Below are positions 25,938 to 34,401 of a stretch of DNA of 64,000 nucleotides, piece after piece. This stretch comes from Pelagimonas sp050633425. GTDB lineage: Bacteria > Pseudomonadota > Alphaproteobacteria > Rhodobacterales > Rhodobacteraceae. The notes under the pieces were generated by a model. The model searched no databases, was not told the origin of the DNA, and was given only the letters and a program-made list of their open reading frames with translations. The stretch's first letter is position 1, and each line of letters opens with the position of its first letter. The position numbers were made by a program, and so were the translations under genes. The DNA lies in the NCBI RefSeq assembly GCF_050633425.1, contig NZ_JBOEGM010000039.1, positions 1 through 64,000 on the forward strand. Direction: 5' to 3'.

Positions 25938-26782
25938 TAGGCTCAGGACCTATTAATCTGATTGAGTTTGTCGGTACGGCGTGATTCACTCTCCCAAACT
26001 GCGGGGGTTGTATGAGTAATCTATTCTGACTGAACGAAGATCAAATGGCGCGGCTTCGGCCCTATTTTCCGAAGAGCCATGGTGTGCCACGCGTCGATGA
26101 CCGGCGGGTATTGAGTGGCATTATCTTCATCAATCTCAATGGCTTACGTTGGTGCGATGCGCCAAAGAAGTATGGTCCACCTAAGACGCTTTATAATCGT
26201 TGGAAGCGGTGGAGCGATATTGGCGTGTTTGCCCGGATTATGGAGGGCCTTGCCGCTGAAGCGCCTGACCATAAAACGATTTCAATCGACGCGACTTACC
26301 TCAAGGCCCACCGCACAGCGTCCAGCTTGTCGGTCAAAAAGGGGGGGCGAGGACGCCTAATCGGGCGAACCAAAGGTGGCATGAACACAAAGCTGCACGC
26401 TGTGACTGACACGGTTGGGCGGCCCATTCGGTTCTTCATAACCGCCGGTCAAGTGAGCGACTACACTAGGGCGAGAGCTCTTGTGGGTAGCCTGCCAGCA
26501 GCGGACTGGCTGCTCGGGGATCGCGGCTAAGATGCGGACTAGTTTCGCGAAGCCCCTGCAGACATGGGCATAACGCCCTGCATTCCAGGCAGAAAGTCGA
26601 GCGACAAAGCTATCAAGTACGACAAGCGTCGCTACAAAAGACGTAATCGGATTGAGATCATGTTTGGTCGCCTGAAAGATTGGCGACGGGTGGCAATACG
26701 CTATGACCGATGTCCAAAGGTATTTCTGTCAGCAATCGCACTCGCCGCAACAGTCATTTTCTGGTTTTGAGTCCTGAGCCTA
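25938..26782 (+). mobile_element. IS5-family insertion sequence, copy 2
   Basis: About 845 bp with inverted ends TAGGCTCAGGACCT (25938-25951) and GAGTCCTGAGCCTA (26769-26782); the first 12 positions match exactly. Same family as copy 1 but clearly diverged in sequence, so it is a separate arrival rather than a recent duplication. CTTAG at the left and CCTAG at the right again suggest a short TNA-type target site. Confidence 0.78.
26012..26770 (+). pseudogene. IS5-family DDE transposase, copy 2 (inactive)
   Basis: Reads MSNLF-stop-LNEDQMARLRPYFPKSHG: a TGA at 26027-26029 replaces the tryptophan codon found in copy 1. The two halves are in one frame here (KKGGRGRLIGRTKGG with no shift), but TAA (26528-26530) and TAG follow within DRG-stop-DAD-stop-FREA. 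At least three nonsense changes make it inactive. The C-terminal RRNRIEIMFGRLKDWRR is preserved. Confidence 0.8.
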
Positions 26783-26946
26783 GCTTTGGGTGTGGCCGGT
26801 ATCTATCACAATCAATATTTGCGATCGTGATGGTGGCGCTTTGATATTATCTTTGGTCGTAGGACACCGTTACTTGTTGGTTTCTCACCGATGCCTTGGT
26901 CAGCACACTCCGGCAGCCAAGGTCAGCCCAAATAGATGGAAACAAC

Positions 26947-27576
26947 ATGACCAAAACCGCAAACACATCGCAAAAATTATTGGCCCAAAACACAGCGCTC
27001 GTTCTCGTTGATCATCAGGTCGGGTTGATGACAGGGGTTCGTGACTATTCCCCCAATGAGCTCAAGCATAACGTGGTGGGGTTGGCCAAAGCGGCTGAAA
27101 TTCTTGGGATGCCAATTGTCACGACAACTACGTCAGCTGCTACTATGTGGGGGCCTGCCTTTCCAGAGCTGACCACGGCCCTGCCAAAGCAAGAAATTAT
27201 TGACCGCACTACCGTGAATGCATGGGATGATGACCGCGTTGCAGATGCGATCCGTGACACCGGATGCAGCAACCTGATTTTTGCAGGCATATCACTAGAA
27301 GTTTGTGCTGCATTCCCTGCGATGACAGCTCAGAACACAGGGTATAACGCCTTTGTCGCGGTGGATGCCTGCGGTACATTCAACCAAACCAAACGGGAAA
27401 CAGGTATCGCCCGACTTATCCAAAGTGGTGTTGTTGTTGCTGATGGCGCCAGTTTGATTGTCGAAATTTTGGCGGACAACGCAAGTCCGTTAGCCGGCCC
27501 TGTTTACGAAGCCCTCGGTATGGATTGGGCCACACTGGTCCATCAAGTTAGAGCAAGCGCGCAGCTTGGTGAATAA
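26947..27576 (+). CDS. Isochorismatase-family cysteine hydrolase (YcaC-like)
   Basis: 209 aa from ATG 26947. The fold marks are ALVLVDHQVGLM with the catalytic Asp, a middle strand IVTTTTSAATMWGP, and NLIFAGISLEVCAAFPAMTA with the nucleophilic Cys. These match the YcaC branch of isochorismatase-like hydrolases, whose substrates are mostly unknown (small amides or esters). Cytosolic. It stands between IS copy 2 and a truncated MAPEG gene, 30 bp apart from the latter, so the two may once have been an operon. Confidence 0.8.
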   Translation: MTKTANTSQKLLAQNTALVLVDHQVGLMTGVRDYSPNELKHNVVGLAKAAEILGMPIVTTTTSAATMWGPAFPELTTALPKQEIIDRTTVNAWDDDRVADAIRDTGCSNLIFAGISLEVCAAFPAMTAQNTGYNAFVAVDACGTFNQTKRETGIARLIQSGVVVADGASLIVEILADNASPLAGPVYEALGMDWATLVHQVRASAQLGE

Positions 27577-27608
27577 TTGAGCACGCATCTAAAGCAGGGA
27601 CTCATACA

Positions 27609-27923
27609 GTGATCTTTTGGATATTGATGGCCCTTTTGGTCTTTGTAATCCAGGCAATGCTTGTACCGATCGCACGCTATCTCATCAATGTAAGAGGCGG
27701 CGTGTGGACGGCACTAGGACCACGTGACAATCCTCCCACAATGCCCTTGATGGGTAAATCCCCCGCTAAGGGGTCGGTTCGTATCATAAGGGGATCGTTC
27801 GGCGTTACTGCTGCCCGCATTGCATACTCTACATATAATCAGCGTTTTTGTGTCTCATACAAATGGTACGGTACAATTCTCATATGGCCTGCCCCATCTG
27901 TACACCAGTCGTTCGCCACATGA
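27609..27923 (+). pseudogene. Truncated MAPEG-family membrane protein
   Basis: 104 aa are open, but only the first 55 resemble a real protein: a membrane helix (MIFWILMALLVFVIQAMLVPIARYL) and ALGPRDNPPTMPLMGKS, the N-terminal block of MAPEG proteins. After about codon 58 (27780) the sequence loses family character, and the remaining membrane helices are missing. The break lies near 27780. From here to 28077 nothing else is recognised except the leader of the recombinase remnant. Confidence 0.5.
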
Positions 27924-28077
27924 CCCACGAACCATCAAGATGTGGACAAGGACGAAGCCGCTACCGCGGCAGGGGCGCTTGCGGCGAGGGGGCGCTGTAA
28001 TCTGAGCGCCGGGATTTTGGGAATGGGCATTTCTGTCTGACGATTGGGGTTTCTCAATCAACAGACAGGAGGGTCCC

Positions 28078-28530
28078 ATGGCGGACACCAAGACCACACC
28101 GCTGCGTGCGCGGATGATCGAAGATATGCGGATAAAGGGGCTGGGCGAGAGTTCCCAAAAAGCGCACATCAGAGCGGTCAGGTACCTTGCCGAGTTCCTT
28201 GGGCGATCACCGGACACTGCCACGGCAGAAGACTTGCGCGCCTATCAGCTTCACATGGTCGACACGAACGTCACCCCATCGACCTACAACGCGCGATTTG
28301 TCGGGCTGTGGTTCTTTTCGAGACGACGTGCAAGCGCCCTGAGATGAAGGACTGCCTACATTTTCGCACGGAGCCGCGCAAGCTGCCCGTGGTGTTCAGC
28401 GCCGAAGAGGTGTTCGAGATCCTCAGGTTCGCGCCGGGGCCGGGGCTGAAGTATCGCGCAGCGCTCAGCATTTCCTATGGCACCGGGCTTCGCGCGTCAG
28501 AAGTCTGTAATCTCAAGGTCGGCGACACCG
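28078..28530 (+). pseudogene. Broken tyrosine recombinase (IS91-associated type)
   Basis: ATG 28078 with AGGAGGG at 28067-28073 opens a phage-integrase N-terminal domain (MADTKTTPLRARMIEDMRIKGLG ... SQKAHIRAVRYLAEFLGRSPD). A frameshift near 28315 moves the frame to RPEMKDCLHFRTEPRKLPVVFSAEEV and then SYGTGLRASEVCNLKVGD, the first catalytic Arg block. The gene stops making sense after about 28530, so the His-x-x-Arg and Tyr blocks are gone. Recombinases of this type usually precede an IS91-like transposase; none is present. Confidence 0.65.
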
Positions 28531-28673
28531 ACAGCCCGTACGAGTTGCTTGCGCAACTGCGGGACCGAAGGTTGGAGTGGCGGCCGCGGGCACCCGCGTC
28601 TGCGCGCAAATCATGCGCTTCTCGTCTTCAGACCAACTCCGACGCCTGCGCCGCTTTGCCATGCCCAACCTCA

Positions 28674-28705
28674 ATAATGTCCATTTGTTCGCTAATGGAC
28701 ATTAT
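28674..28705. promoter_or_regulatory. Perfect 12-bp inverted repeat upstream of the AraC gene
   Basis: ATAATGTCCATT (28674-28685) and AATGGACATTAT (28694-28705) pair without mismatch around an 8-base loop. It lies about 95 bp before the AraC-type regulator, with no T-run after it. An operator is the likeliest reading; a leftover end of a mobile element is the alternative. Confidence 0.4.
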
Positions 28706-28800
28706 CCCTCACTAACGATCACCGTCAGTGCGGGCAGACCGGACGGTTACTTTGGAATGTGTGTTGTCATTAATACGTTTTTATCCGACCCTATCTCCTT

Positions 28801-29610
28801 ATGAATTCGAACCGATATCATCATCTCTCTTGGCTGCATGGGATTGAGCTTTTTGAAGCGTCACTTAGTACGCAGACCTTTGCGCGCCATGCCCACGAGG
28901 GGTTTGCAATTGGGGCCATTGCTGAAGGGGTTGGCGGCTACTTCTGTCGCGGAGAGAGAATGGTGCTTCCCGCTGGGTCGCTTTCCCTGATGAATCCTGA
29001 AGAAGCACATACCGGCTACGCGGATACGCGTTGGCTGCGCTATAATATGCTCTACGTTTCTGAGGTTGCCGTTTGCGATATTTTGGGTGTGCGCAGCCTA
29101 CTTGGGTTTTCAACTGTCGCTCCAAAGGACAGAGGTTTTGCGCTCTCTAAAGCTCTTTCGGCATTAGCGGCCAGATTGACTTCAGAACGATCGCTCGATT
29201 GGCATCTCAGTGTTGAAGAAGCCGTTCACGACGTGCTTTCTAAATCTTTTTGCCGATACGGCCGCACTGAACTGCGTCCAGCAGGGGCGGAACACTGCGC
29301 AGTTTCAAGGTTGCGCGAACAAATAGCAGCAGGTGTTGAATCAGGTGCAGATCTCAGTTTGTCGCTACTGGCCGACACCGCGCAACTCAACCAATCCTAC
29401 CTGATCCGTATAACCCGTCGCGCCACCGGATTGACCCCTCACGGATTGGTCGTGCGCGCTCGCGTTGAAAAGGCACATCAACTACTGCTCCAGAATACTT
29501 CAGCTGCCTCGGCGGCCTTGGCTGCAGGCTTCTGCGATCAAGCACATATGATCCGCCAGTATCGCCGCCACTTTGGGGTAACCCCGAGCGTTGTCTTTCA
29601 ACACACTTGA
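28801..29610 (+). CDS. AraC-family transcriptional regulator
   Basis: 269 aa. The N-terminal half is an AraC-type cupin (FARHAHEGFAIGAIAEGVGGYFCRGERMVLPAGSLSLMNPEEAH). The C-terminal 100 residues hold two helix-turn-helices (LSLLADTAQLNQSYLIRITRRATGLTPHGLVVRARVEKAHQLL and SAALAAGFCDQAHMIRQYRRHFGVTPSVV). It should sense a small molecule and activate a nearby promoter. The proline dehydrogenase gene follows 83 bp downstream on the same strand and is the obvious candidate target, though this is inferred only from position. Confidence 0.88.
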   Translation: MNSNRYHHLSWLHGIELFEASLSTQTFARHAHEGFAIGAIAEGVGGYFCRGERMVLPAGSLSLMNPEEAHTGYADTRWLRYNMLYVSEVAVCDILGVRSLLGFSTVAPKDRGFALSKALSALAARLTSERSLDWHLSVEEAVHDVLSKSFCRYGRTELRPAGAEHCAVSRLREQIAAGVESGADLSLSLLADTAQLNQSYLIRITRRATGLTPHGLVVRARVEKAHQLLLQNTSAASAALAAGFCDQAHMIRQYRRHFGVTPSVVFQHT

Positions 29611-29693
29611 AGGTCAATTTTGTCCAAGCTCCGAAACGCCGTGTTGTCATATGTCTTGTCCAGATAGAGGAAAAGACGAAGGAACACATATTG

Positions 29694-30647
29694 ATGAGAC
29701 GCATTTGGCAAGCAAGCATGATCGGGCTTGCGCGATCTAGCGCCATGAAATCCTTTATGCAAAACAGTCGTGCGACATCATTCTTGCGGAATAAATATGT
29801 GGCTGGGGAGACTGTCACAGCAGGAGCCGAGCGTGCGGTTGCCTTACTTGAAAAGAACGGGATCCGCTCATCGCTGTTTTTTATGGGCGAGTATGTCGAT
29901 GATCCAGCTCTGATTGCGGAAACGGTACAACAAAAGCACGATGCGGCCGAAGCCATTGCACAGCGCCAGCTTGACATTCACATTTCCGTCGATCCGACAC
30001 AAATCGGATATGTCATTTCACCCCAGCAAACACAGGGGCACGCTCTAAAACTAGCAAAAGAAATAAAACGCCTGGCAGAAGAATCCCAAGGTATCCATTG
30101 CTTGATGTTTGATATGGAGGACGCAAGCCTCAATGACCCAACAATTGCGCTGCACAATACTCTCCAAGATCAAGGTTTGCCGGTAGCATTGACGCTTCAA
30201 GCCTATATGCGGCGCACAATGGAAGACATGGAGAAGCAAGTGCAGCGTGGTAGCCGAGTCCGACTGGTCAAAGGCGCATTTGCAGCGGGACCAAAACTAG
30301 CGTTTCAGGGTACTAACGAAATCAAACATAATTCCAGGCAACTTATTGAGTTAATGTTTTCCAAAACGGCGAAATCAAAGGGCTTCTATCCAATCATTGC
30401 TACCCACGACACGAATTTGCATGACTTCGCAATCCTGGTGGCTAGGAAGAATGGTTGGTCTAAAGGAGAGTACGAGTTCGAAATGTTGCTTGGGGTGCGC
30501 GAAGACATCGCACGAAATCTAGCGCTCCAGGGAGAACGTGTCCGCCTTTATGTTCCATTTGGTCGTGATTGGTGGCCGCATGCAGTGCGCCGTATTGGCG
30601 AAAATCCGAGGAATGCTGTACTGCTGACACGTTCGCTGTTCAGTTAG
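29694..30647 (+). CDS. Proline dehydrogenase (PRODH), single-domain
   Basis: 317 aa from ATG 29694, which has AAGGA about 12 bases upstream; the frame is open further upstream but without family sequence. PRODH barrel marks are present: CLMFDMEDAS, VALTLQAYMRRT, GSRVRLVKGAFA, IIATHDTNLHD, FEMLLGVREDIARNL and VRLYVPFGRDWWPHAVRRIGENPRN. The enzyme oxidises proline to pyrroline-5-carboxylate with FAD. Unlike the fused PutA of most proteobacteria, it is a stand-alone, Bacillus-like form. The stop TAG overlaps the left end of an IS5 remnant, so a few C-terminal residues may have been lost. Confidence 0.85.
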   Translation: MRRIWQASMIGLARSSAMKSFMQNSRATSFLRNKYVAGETVTAGAERAVALLEKNGIRSSLFFMGEYVDDPALIAETVQQKHDAAEAIAQRQLDIHISVDPTQIGYVISPQQTQGHALKLAKEIKRLAEESQGIHCLMFDMEDASLNDPTIALHNTLQDQGLPVALTLQAYMRRTMEDMEKQVQRGSRVRLVKGAFAAGPKLAFQGTNEIKHNSRQLIELMFSKTAKSKGFYPIIATHDTNLHDFAILVARKNGWSKGEYEFEMLLGVREDIARNLALQGERVRLYVPFGRDWWPHAVRRIGENPRNAVLLTRSLFS

Positions 30648-31268
30648 CTCAAGACCCATTAATTCTGTTGATGCTATCCTGGTAGCATATTTCAAAATCG
30701 CAAATTTCGGGGGCGTAGTATGAGCAGTCTTTATTGGCTGATCGAAGAGCAGATGGACCGGCTTGGCTGTATTTGTGCGGATCAGGGTTGGGTTCGCCGT
30801 TGAAGCGCCGGATACTAGAACGATATCAAATGACGCGACATCTCTTGAGGCACATCGTGCAGTGATTAGTCTTTGGAAAAGAAGGGGCGTTACCGCCGAT
30901 AGGACAGGCCAAGGGCGATGGGAGCACCAAATTGTATGCCGTGACCGACGCGGTAAGGCACCCTAACGGCTCTCTTCATGACTTGTTGCCAGATCCGCGA
31001 TTGTGCTGGGCTCGTGCTCTTGTGAGTAACCCCCGTGAGGACCCTGTAGATATGGAGAAATCGCCCTGTAGCTCGGAGTGATAGTCGTGGAGCAAGCCCA
31101 TCAATAATAACATTTGTAGAAACAAGTAGCACAACGGTTTCGCTGCCATGTTTGGCGGACTGAAGAATGAGGGCGTATCGCAACCAGTTATGACTGATGC
31201 CCCAAGGTATTCCTGTCAGCCATCGTTCAGGCCGCAACCATATTATTCTGGCAATGAGGACTGATCCC
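30644..31268 (+). mobile_element. IS5-family remnant, copy 3 (heavily decayed)
   Basis: Left end TTAGCTCAAGACCCATTAAT resembles the ends of copies 1 and 2, and a reading MSSLYWLIEEQMDRLG starts at 30721. Then about 200 bp of the transposase is deleted; traces of EAPDTRTISNDATSLEAHR and, near 31150-31250, of the C-terminal FGRLKDW...AIALAATIIFW region survive with many frameshifts. The right end is near TGAGGACTGATCC (31255-31268). It is the oldest of the three copies. Confidence 0.65.
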
Positions 31269-31364
31269 TGGAAGTTTGAAGCAACTGAAAAACCTAAATA
31301 AAGATGCAGTACTCAGCAACTTGCATCACAGTGTGTCTTCTGCCCGCCGTAAATTCACTCAAGC

Positions 31365-31715
31365 TTATACTTCATACAGCGCCAACTGCGTTTCGCCGTT
31401 CTCCCATTGATACAATAAGCCAATTTCTGCACCTGTAAAAATGCAGTTTATTTTTGCCACAGGCTTGGCGTTCAAGCGGTTTTTCTCGATTGACGTCACG
31501 GAACCATGTCTCGGCAGGGTTAGTTGGTTTGGATCAACGCCCAAGGCGCGGGCAATCTGCTCCATTTTGTCGGCGGTTACAGACGATTTTGCATGTTCAA
31601 TTTCACTAATGTAGCTGCGGTCGATCTGAGCAGCTAACGCTAGTTGCTCTTGGCTCACCCCTCTGGAATGCCTTAAGTTTTGAATATTTAAACCTATGCG
31701 GACTTTGAAAATCAT
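31365..31715 (-). CDS. XRE-family helix-turn-helix regulator
   Basis: 116 aa from ATG 31715, where the domain begins; the frame is open further upstream without family sequence. NIQNLRHSRGVSQEQLALAAQIDRSYISEIEHAKSSVTADKMEQIARALGVDPNQL (about 9-63) is a full Cro/C1-type helix-turn-helix. The C-terminal 50 residues (INCIFTGAEIGLLYQWENGETQLALYEV) form a small beta-rich domain of unknown role. It is divergent from the TrbM-like gene across about 160 bp and may repress element genes. Confidence 0.85.
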   Translation of the reverse strand: MIFKVRIGLNIQNLRHSRGVSQEQLALAAQIDRSYISEIEHAKSSVTADKMEQIARALGVDPNQLTLPRHGSVTSIEKNRLNAKPVAKINCIFTGAEIGLLYQWENGETQLALYEV

Positions 31716-31874
31716 GACCTGATTTCGGCCAATTAGCCCAGTCGTCTCTACGGGATATATTCCACAAAGCGATGGCCTCCGAAGAATGTGCTTGATCGGG
31801 TGCGCGACCTCGAGAAGTGTTTGGCAAAAGCGAGCCAAATTTGTCGGCTCAGGTAAGCTCACGGAGGTTATTGG

Positions 31875-32483
31875 ATGCGTAGATTAGTTTGGAAATGTGG
31901 CCTCGGGGTGTCGGTTGCGGCTCTCCTTTCCATTGCGTCGCCGCAGCCAGCCAAAGCCTATCAGGTCGATTGTGCCATTCTGCTTTGCCTTGCTGGTGGG
32001 TGGCCAGCTTCAGCAGAATGTGCTCATGCACGGGCTGTGTTTATCAGGCGGATTACGCCTTGGCCGATCGAGCCACCTTTGCAGATTTGGCGTTGTCCAA
32101 TGGGGGTATCCGTGAATACACCACTGCAAGACCGCGGAAATCCAGCGCGGATTATTTTGGCGCAGCTGTCCGAGAGCGGTGGCGCAGACATCGACATCAG
32201 CGGGTTTGAATTTGATTTTGTGCGTTCCATCCGCGTCTGGGATGTGCGCCATTACAGTCACCGAGAGCGAGGCCGTGACGATGATTGCTCAGAACGCTAC
32301 AGCATGAATCTAGGCACCTACGGCACGCAGGGCGGTTTCAGCTGGCAAAGAACAACGCCTGCCTCAGCCCCCACATGGGTCATCCCCTCGCGCAGATGCT
32401 CATCTTCTAACACGCGGCGCGGTGTTGGTGTGGAGTGGGAAGATCACGAGGGCAACCATGGGTATGAGTGGGTCGCCTACTGA
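31875..32483 (+). CDS. Secreted TrbM-like protein of the element
   Basis: 202 aa with a signal peptide (MRRLVWKCGLGVSVAALLSIASPQPAKA) and a clear GGAGG at 31862-31866. The mature start VDCAILLCLAGGWPASAECAHARAVFI, with its paired cysteines, recalls TrbM/KikA, periplasmic proteins of conjugation systems. The rest contains further cysteines (CPMG, DDDCSERY, RRCSSS), suggesting a disulfide-bonded exported protein. Function uncertain. The end overlaps the convergent RHH gene by seven bases. Confidence 0.6.
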   Translation: MRRLVWKCGLGVSVAALLSIASPQPAKAYQVDCAILLCLAGGWPASAECAHARAVFIRRITPWPIEPPLQIWRCPMGVSVNTPLQDRGNPARIILAQLSESGGADIDISGFEFDFVRSIRVWDVRHYSHRERGRDDDCSERYSMNLGTYGTQGGFSWQRTTPASAPTWVIPSRRCSSSNTRRGVGVEWEDHEGNHGYEWVAY

Positions 32484-32791
32484 TCGTCGGTCCCGATATC
32501 TTTCATGCGATCAGAAATATCACCTGCTATCCGCTCATAAAGTGCGGCTTGTTTGTCTCGTGCAGATCCTGGCTTGGGTTTTCTTCGGCGAATTCTCTTT
32601 GCAAGCCACAACAGCAAGCGCGCCGCAGGGTCTTGTGTCGTGTCGGCGGCATCAGTTGGGTACTTTTCCTCAAGCACGACCACAATTTCCTGCGAAAGGC
32701 TGCGCCTGTTGAGGGATGCATGGGTCTCTAACCGCTTTTTTAGGGCGGCGGGGAGCAAAAGCTTAAACTGAATCAGGTTCTCATTCTTCAT
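32477..32791 (-). CDS. Arc-type ribbon-helix-helix DNA-binding protein
   Basis: 104 aa from ATG 32791. NLIQFKLLLPAALKKRLETHASLNRRSLSQEIVVVLEEKY (about 4-43) is an Arc/MetJ ribbon-helix-helix domain; the C-terminal half is basic and helical (LAKRIRRRKPKPGSARDKQ). It is divergent from a second RHH gene (32861), with two operator-like repeats between them (32801-32845). It probably binds there and controls the excision/integration genes. Confidence 0.8.
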   Translation of the reverse strand: MKNENLIQFKLLLPAALKKRLETHASLNRRSLSQEIVVVLEEKYPTDAADTTQDPAARLLLWLAKRIRRRKPKPGSARDKQAALYERIAGDISDRMKDIGTDDQ

Positions 32792-32800
32792 AACAGCACT

Positions 32801-32845
32801 ATGGACAATATTTGTCCCTAATGATATGGACAATTTATGTCCCTA
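32801..32845. promoter_or_regulatory. Twin operator repeats between divergent RHH genes
   Basis: Two 20-bp direct repeats, ATGGACAATATTTGTCCCTA (32801-32820) and ATGGACAATTTATGTCCCTA (32826-32845), differ at three positions and are spaced 25 bp apart start to start. Each is itself a palindrome built on GGACA...TGTCC. Two symmetric sites about two and a half helical turns apart in a divergent promoter are the pattern bound by tetramers of Arc-type repressors, and both flanking genes encode such proteins. Confidence 0.65.
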
Positions 32846-32860
32846 GTTTGAGGTGCTGAA

Positions 32861-33022
32861 ATGAAAACAACCCAGTTCAAATTGAATTTGCCAGCTGACG
32901 TTAAGCTTTGGCTCGAAGAAGAAGCGGTTCGCAACCTTCGTTCTCAGGGCTCGCAAGTTGTGTCTTGCTTGCGGGCTGCGATGTCGCGACAGGCGACAGT
33001 GCATGACGGGGCGGAAGAGTGA
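32861..33022 (+). CDS. Very small ribbon-helix-helix protein (53 aa)
   Basis: ATG 32861 with GAGGTG about 7 bases upstream. The product reads QFKLNLPADVKLWLEEEAVRNLRSQGSQVVSCLRAAM, a minimal RHH domain: one strand (TQFKLNL) and two helices. It overlaps the excisionase-like gene at TGATG. It is first in the xis-int operon and lies right beside the twin operator, so it may be a repressor or a helper DNA-bending protein competing with the divergent RHH protein for the same sites. Confidence 0.7.
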   Translation: MKTTQFKLNLPADVKLWLEEEAVRNLRSQGSQVVSCLRAAMSRQATVHDGAEE

Positions 33023-33276
33023 TGCAGGATCAGTTGCAGCTCATCCCGACGCCCCAATTGGCCTTGATGTTTGGCTATAGTGAGCCAACGAATTCATTTT
33101 ATGATTTTTGTCGCCGCAGCGGTATATCGCCGGTTCCAGGCCGTCGGGGGTGGTATGATCCAAAACTTGTACGCGCACGATTAGACGCAGTTCAAGGGAT
33201 CGATGTTTCCAGATCCGAGGATAAAACGGTACTGAGCCTTGTTGCTCAGCGAAGAGCACGCCGTGCCCAGAAGTAG
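33022..33276 (+). CDS. Excisionase-like small DNA-binding protein
   Basis: 84 aa from ATG 33022 (TGATG overlap with the RHH gene). LIPTPQLALMFGYSEPTNSFYDFCRRSGISPVPGRRGWYDPKLVRARLDAV is a compact winged-helix/MerR-like domain of the kind found in excisionases and AlpA-like regulators, including the typical GRRGWYDP turn. It sits directly before, and overlaps, the integrase gene. It would bind the element ends and favour excision. Confidence 0.65.
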   Translation: MQDQLQLIPTPQLALMFGYSEPTNSFYDFCRRSGISPVPGRRGWYDPKLVRARLDAVQGIDVSRSEDKTVLSLVAQRRARRAQK

Positions 33277-34339
33277 CCTTCCCAAGGGCGTTCATCGTGT
33301 CCGGCGCAGGGTTATGGCCGGTACCCGCTATCATTTCTATGCATGGCGAGGTGGCCCTAAGTTTTGGGAAGGAACCGATCCAGACCCGAAGGAGCCGGAA
33401 TTTTTCTATGCATTCACGGAATGTGGCAAACCGGTAAGCCCTTCTGAATATTTGACGACGCTACTAATTGACGATTTTCTATCCAGTGCATCCTTGCCCA
33501 AGGCTGAGCGTTCAAAGGCTGATATCCGCAAATGGCTGGAGTTGTTCCGCGAGGAGTTCGGCGCAGATCCTGTCGTGATGTTCGAAGAGCGTGCTTCAAG
33601 GGGTGAGGTCAATAATTGGCGCAAGAAGTGGCTTCATTCGCCCAAGCAGCATGATATGGCGGGCACCCATGCGACACGCGTTCTGAATTGGGCGGTAGAA
33701 GAGGGGAAGCTGAAAGAGCATCACTGCCACAAGCTCAAGAAGCTCTACCAATCGAACCGCACAGAAATCATCTGGACGAGCGGCGATATCGCACAGTTCA
33801 ACAAACATGCGCCCAAGTGGGTCCAGAGGATCCTGACCGCCGGATGCGAAACCGGCTTGCGAGCGGCCGATCTGGTTCAGGTCAAAATGGACCAGTTCGA
33901 AGATACGCCGCACGGCAAGCGCCTTCGTTTCAGGACCAGTAAGCGCGGCCAGATCGCATATATCCCTGCCACATGGGCGCTTGAGAAATTGATCGCAGAG
34001 ACGCCAGTAGGCCAAGAGGTGTTGCTGGTGTCAGAGCTTGGTAGGCCCTTGACGGCCCGGTGGGCATCGAACCAGATCACCAAGTGGCGGCGCGAAGCTC
34101 AGATCCCCCCTTGGATCGACGGCAGGGAGAAGACTCTGTCTGATACGCGCGGGACGGCGGCGACACGATTGCTGAATGCGGATCTTTCTTTGCGCCAGAT
34201 CGCGGTGCTAATGGGGTGGTCGGTTCGCTACGCAGCGCAGGTAATCGAGCATTATGCGCAGGTCAGCCCGGACGAAAGCGATGCGGTCCTGCGCAAGCTC
34301 AATCGAGCAAAATCACTGTCTCAAGACACAAAAATGTAA
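33263..34339 (+). CDS. int: Tyrosine-family integrase of the element
   Basis: 358 aa from GTG 33263 (VPRSSLPKGVHRVRRRV); an upstream TTG at 33239 is possible but adds no family sequence. The catalytic domain has the first Arg in CETGLRAADLV, a Lys-containing strand (RTSKRGQIAYIP), the box SDTRGTAATRLL (Arg present, the usual His is Asp), MGWSV and the nucleophile Tyr in VIEHYAQVS. It should integrate the element at the tRNA-Cys gene that begins 62 bp beyond its stop. It overlaps the excisionase gene by 14 bases. Confidence 0.88.
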   Translation: MPRSSLPKGVHRVRRRVMAGTRYHFYAWRGGPKFWEGTDPDPKEPEFFYAFTECGKPVSPSEYLTTLLIDDFLSSASLPKAERSKADIRKWLELFREEFGADPVVMFEERASRGEVNNWRKKWLHSPKQHDMAGTHATRVLNWAVEEGKLKEHHCHKLKKLYQSNRTEIIWTSGDIAQFNKHAPKWVQRILTAGCETGLRAADLVQVKMDQFEDTPHGKRLRFRTSKRGQIAYIPATWALEKLIAETPVGQEVLLVSELGRPLTARWASNQITKWRREAQIPPWIDGREKTLSDTRGTAATRLLNADLSLRQIAVLMGWSVRYAAQVIEHYAQVSPDESDAVLRKLNRAKSLSQDTKM

Positions 34340-34401
34340 ACGCCCCTGTAAACGCGGGGCCCCAAACACGGCAAGGAGTGATGTAAGTGATTGTTTTTAA
34401 A

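Noticed and set aside
24003..34401. Second copy of the tRNA-Cys 3' end (other attachment site)
   Set aside because: Looked for the GGAGGCGAGTACCGG block by eye in this stretch and found none; the other end is taken to lie left of the window.
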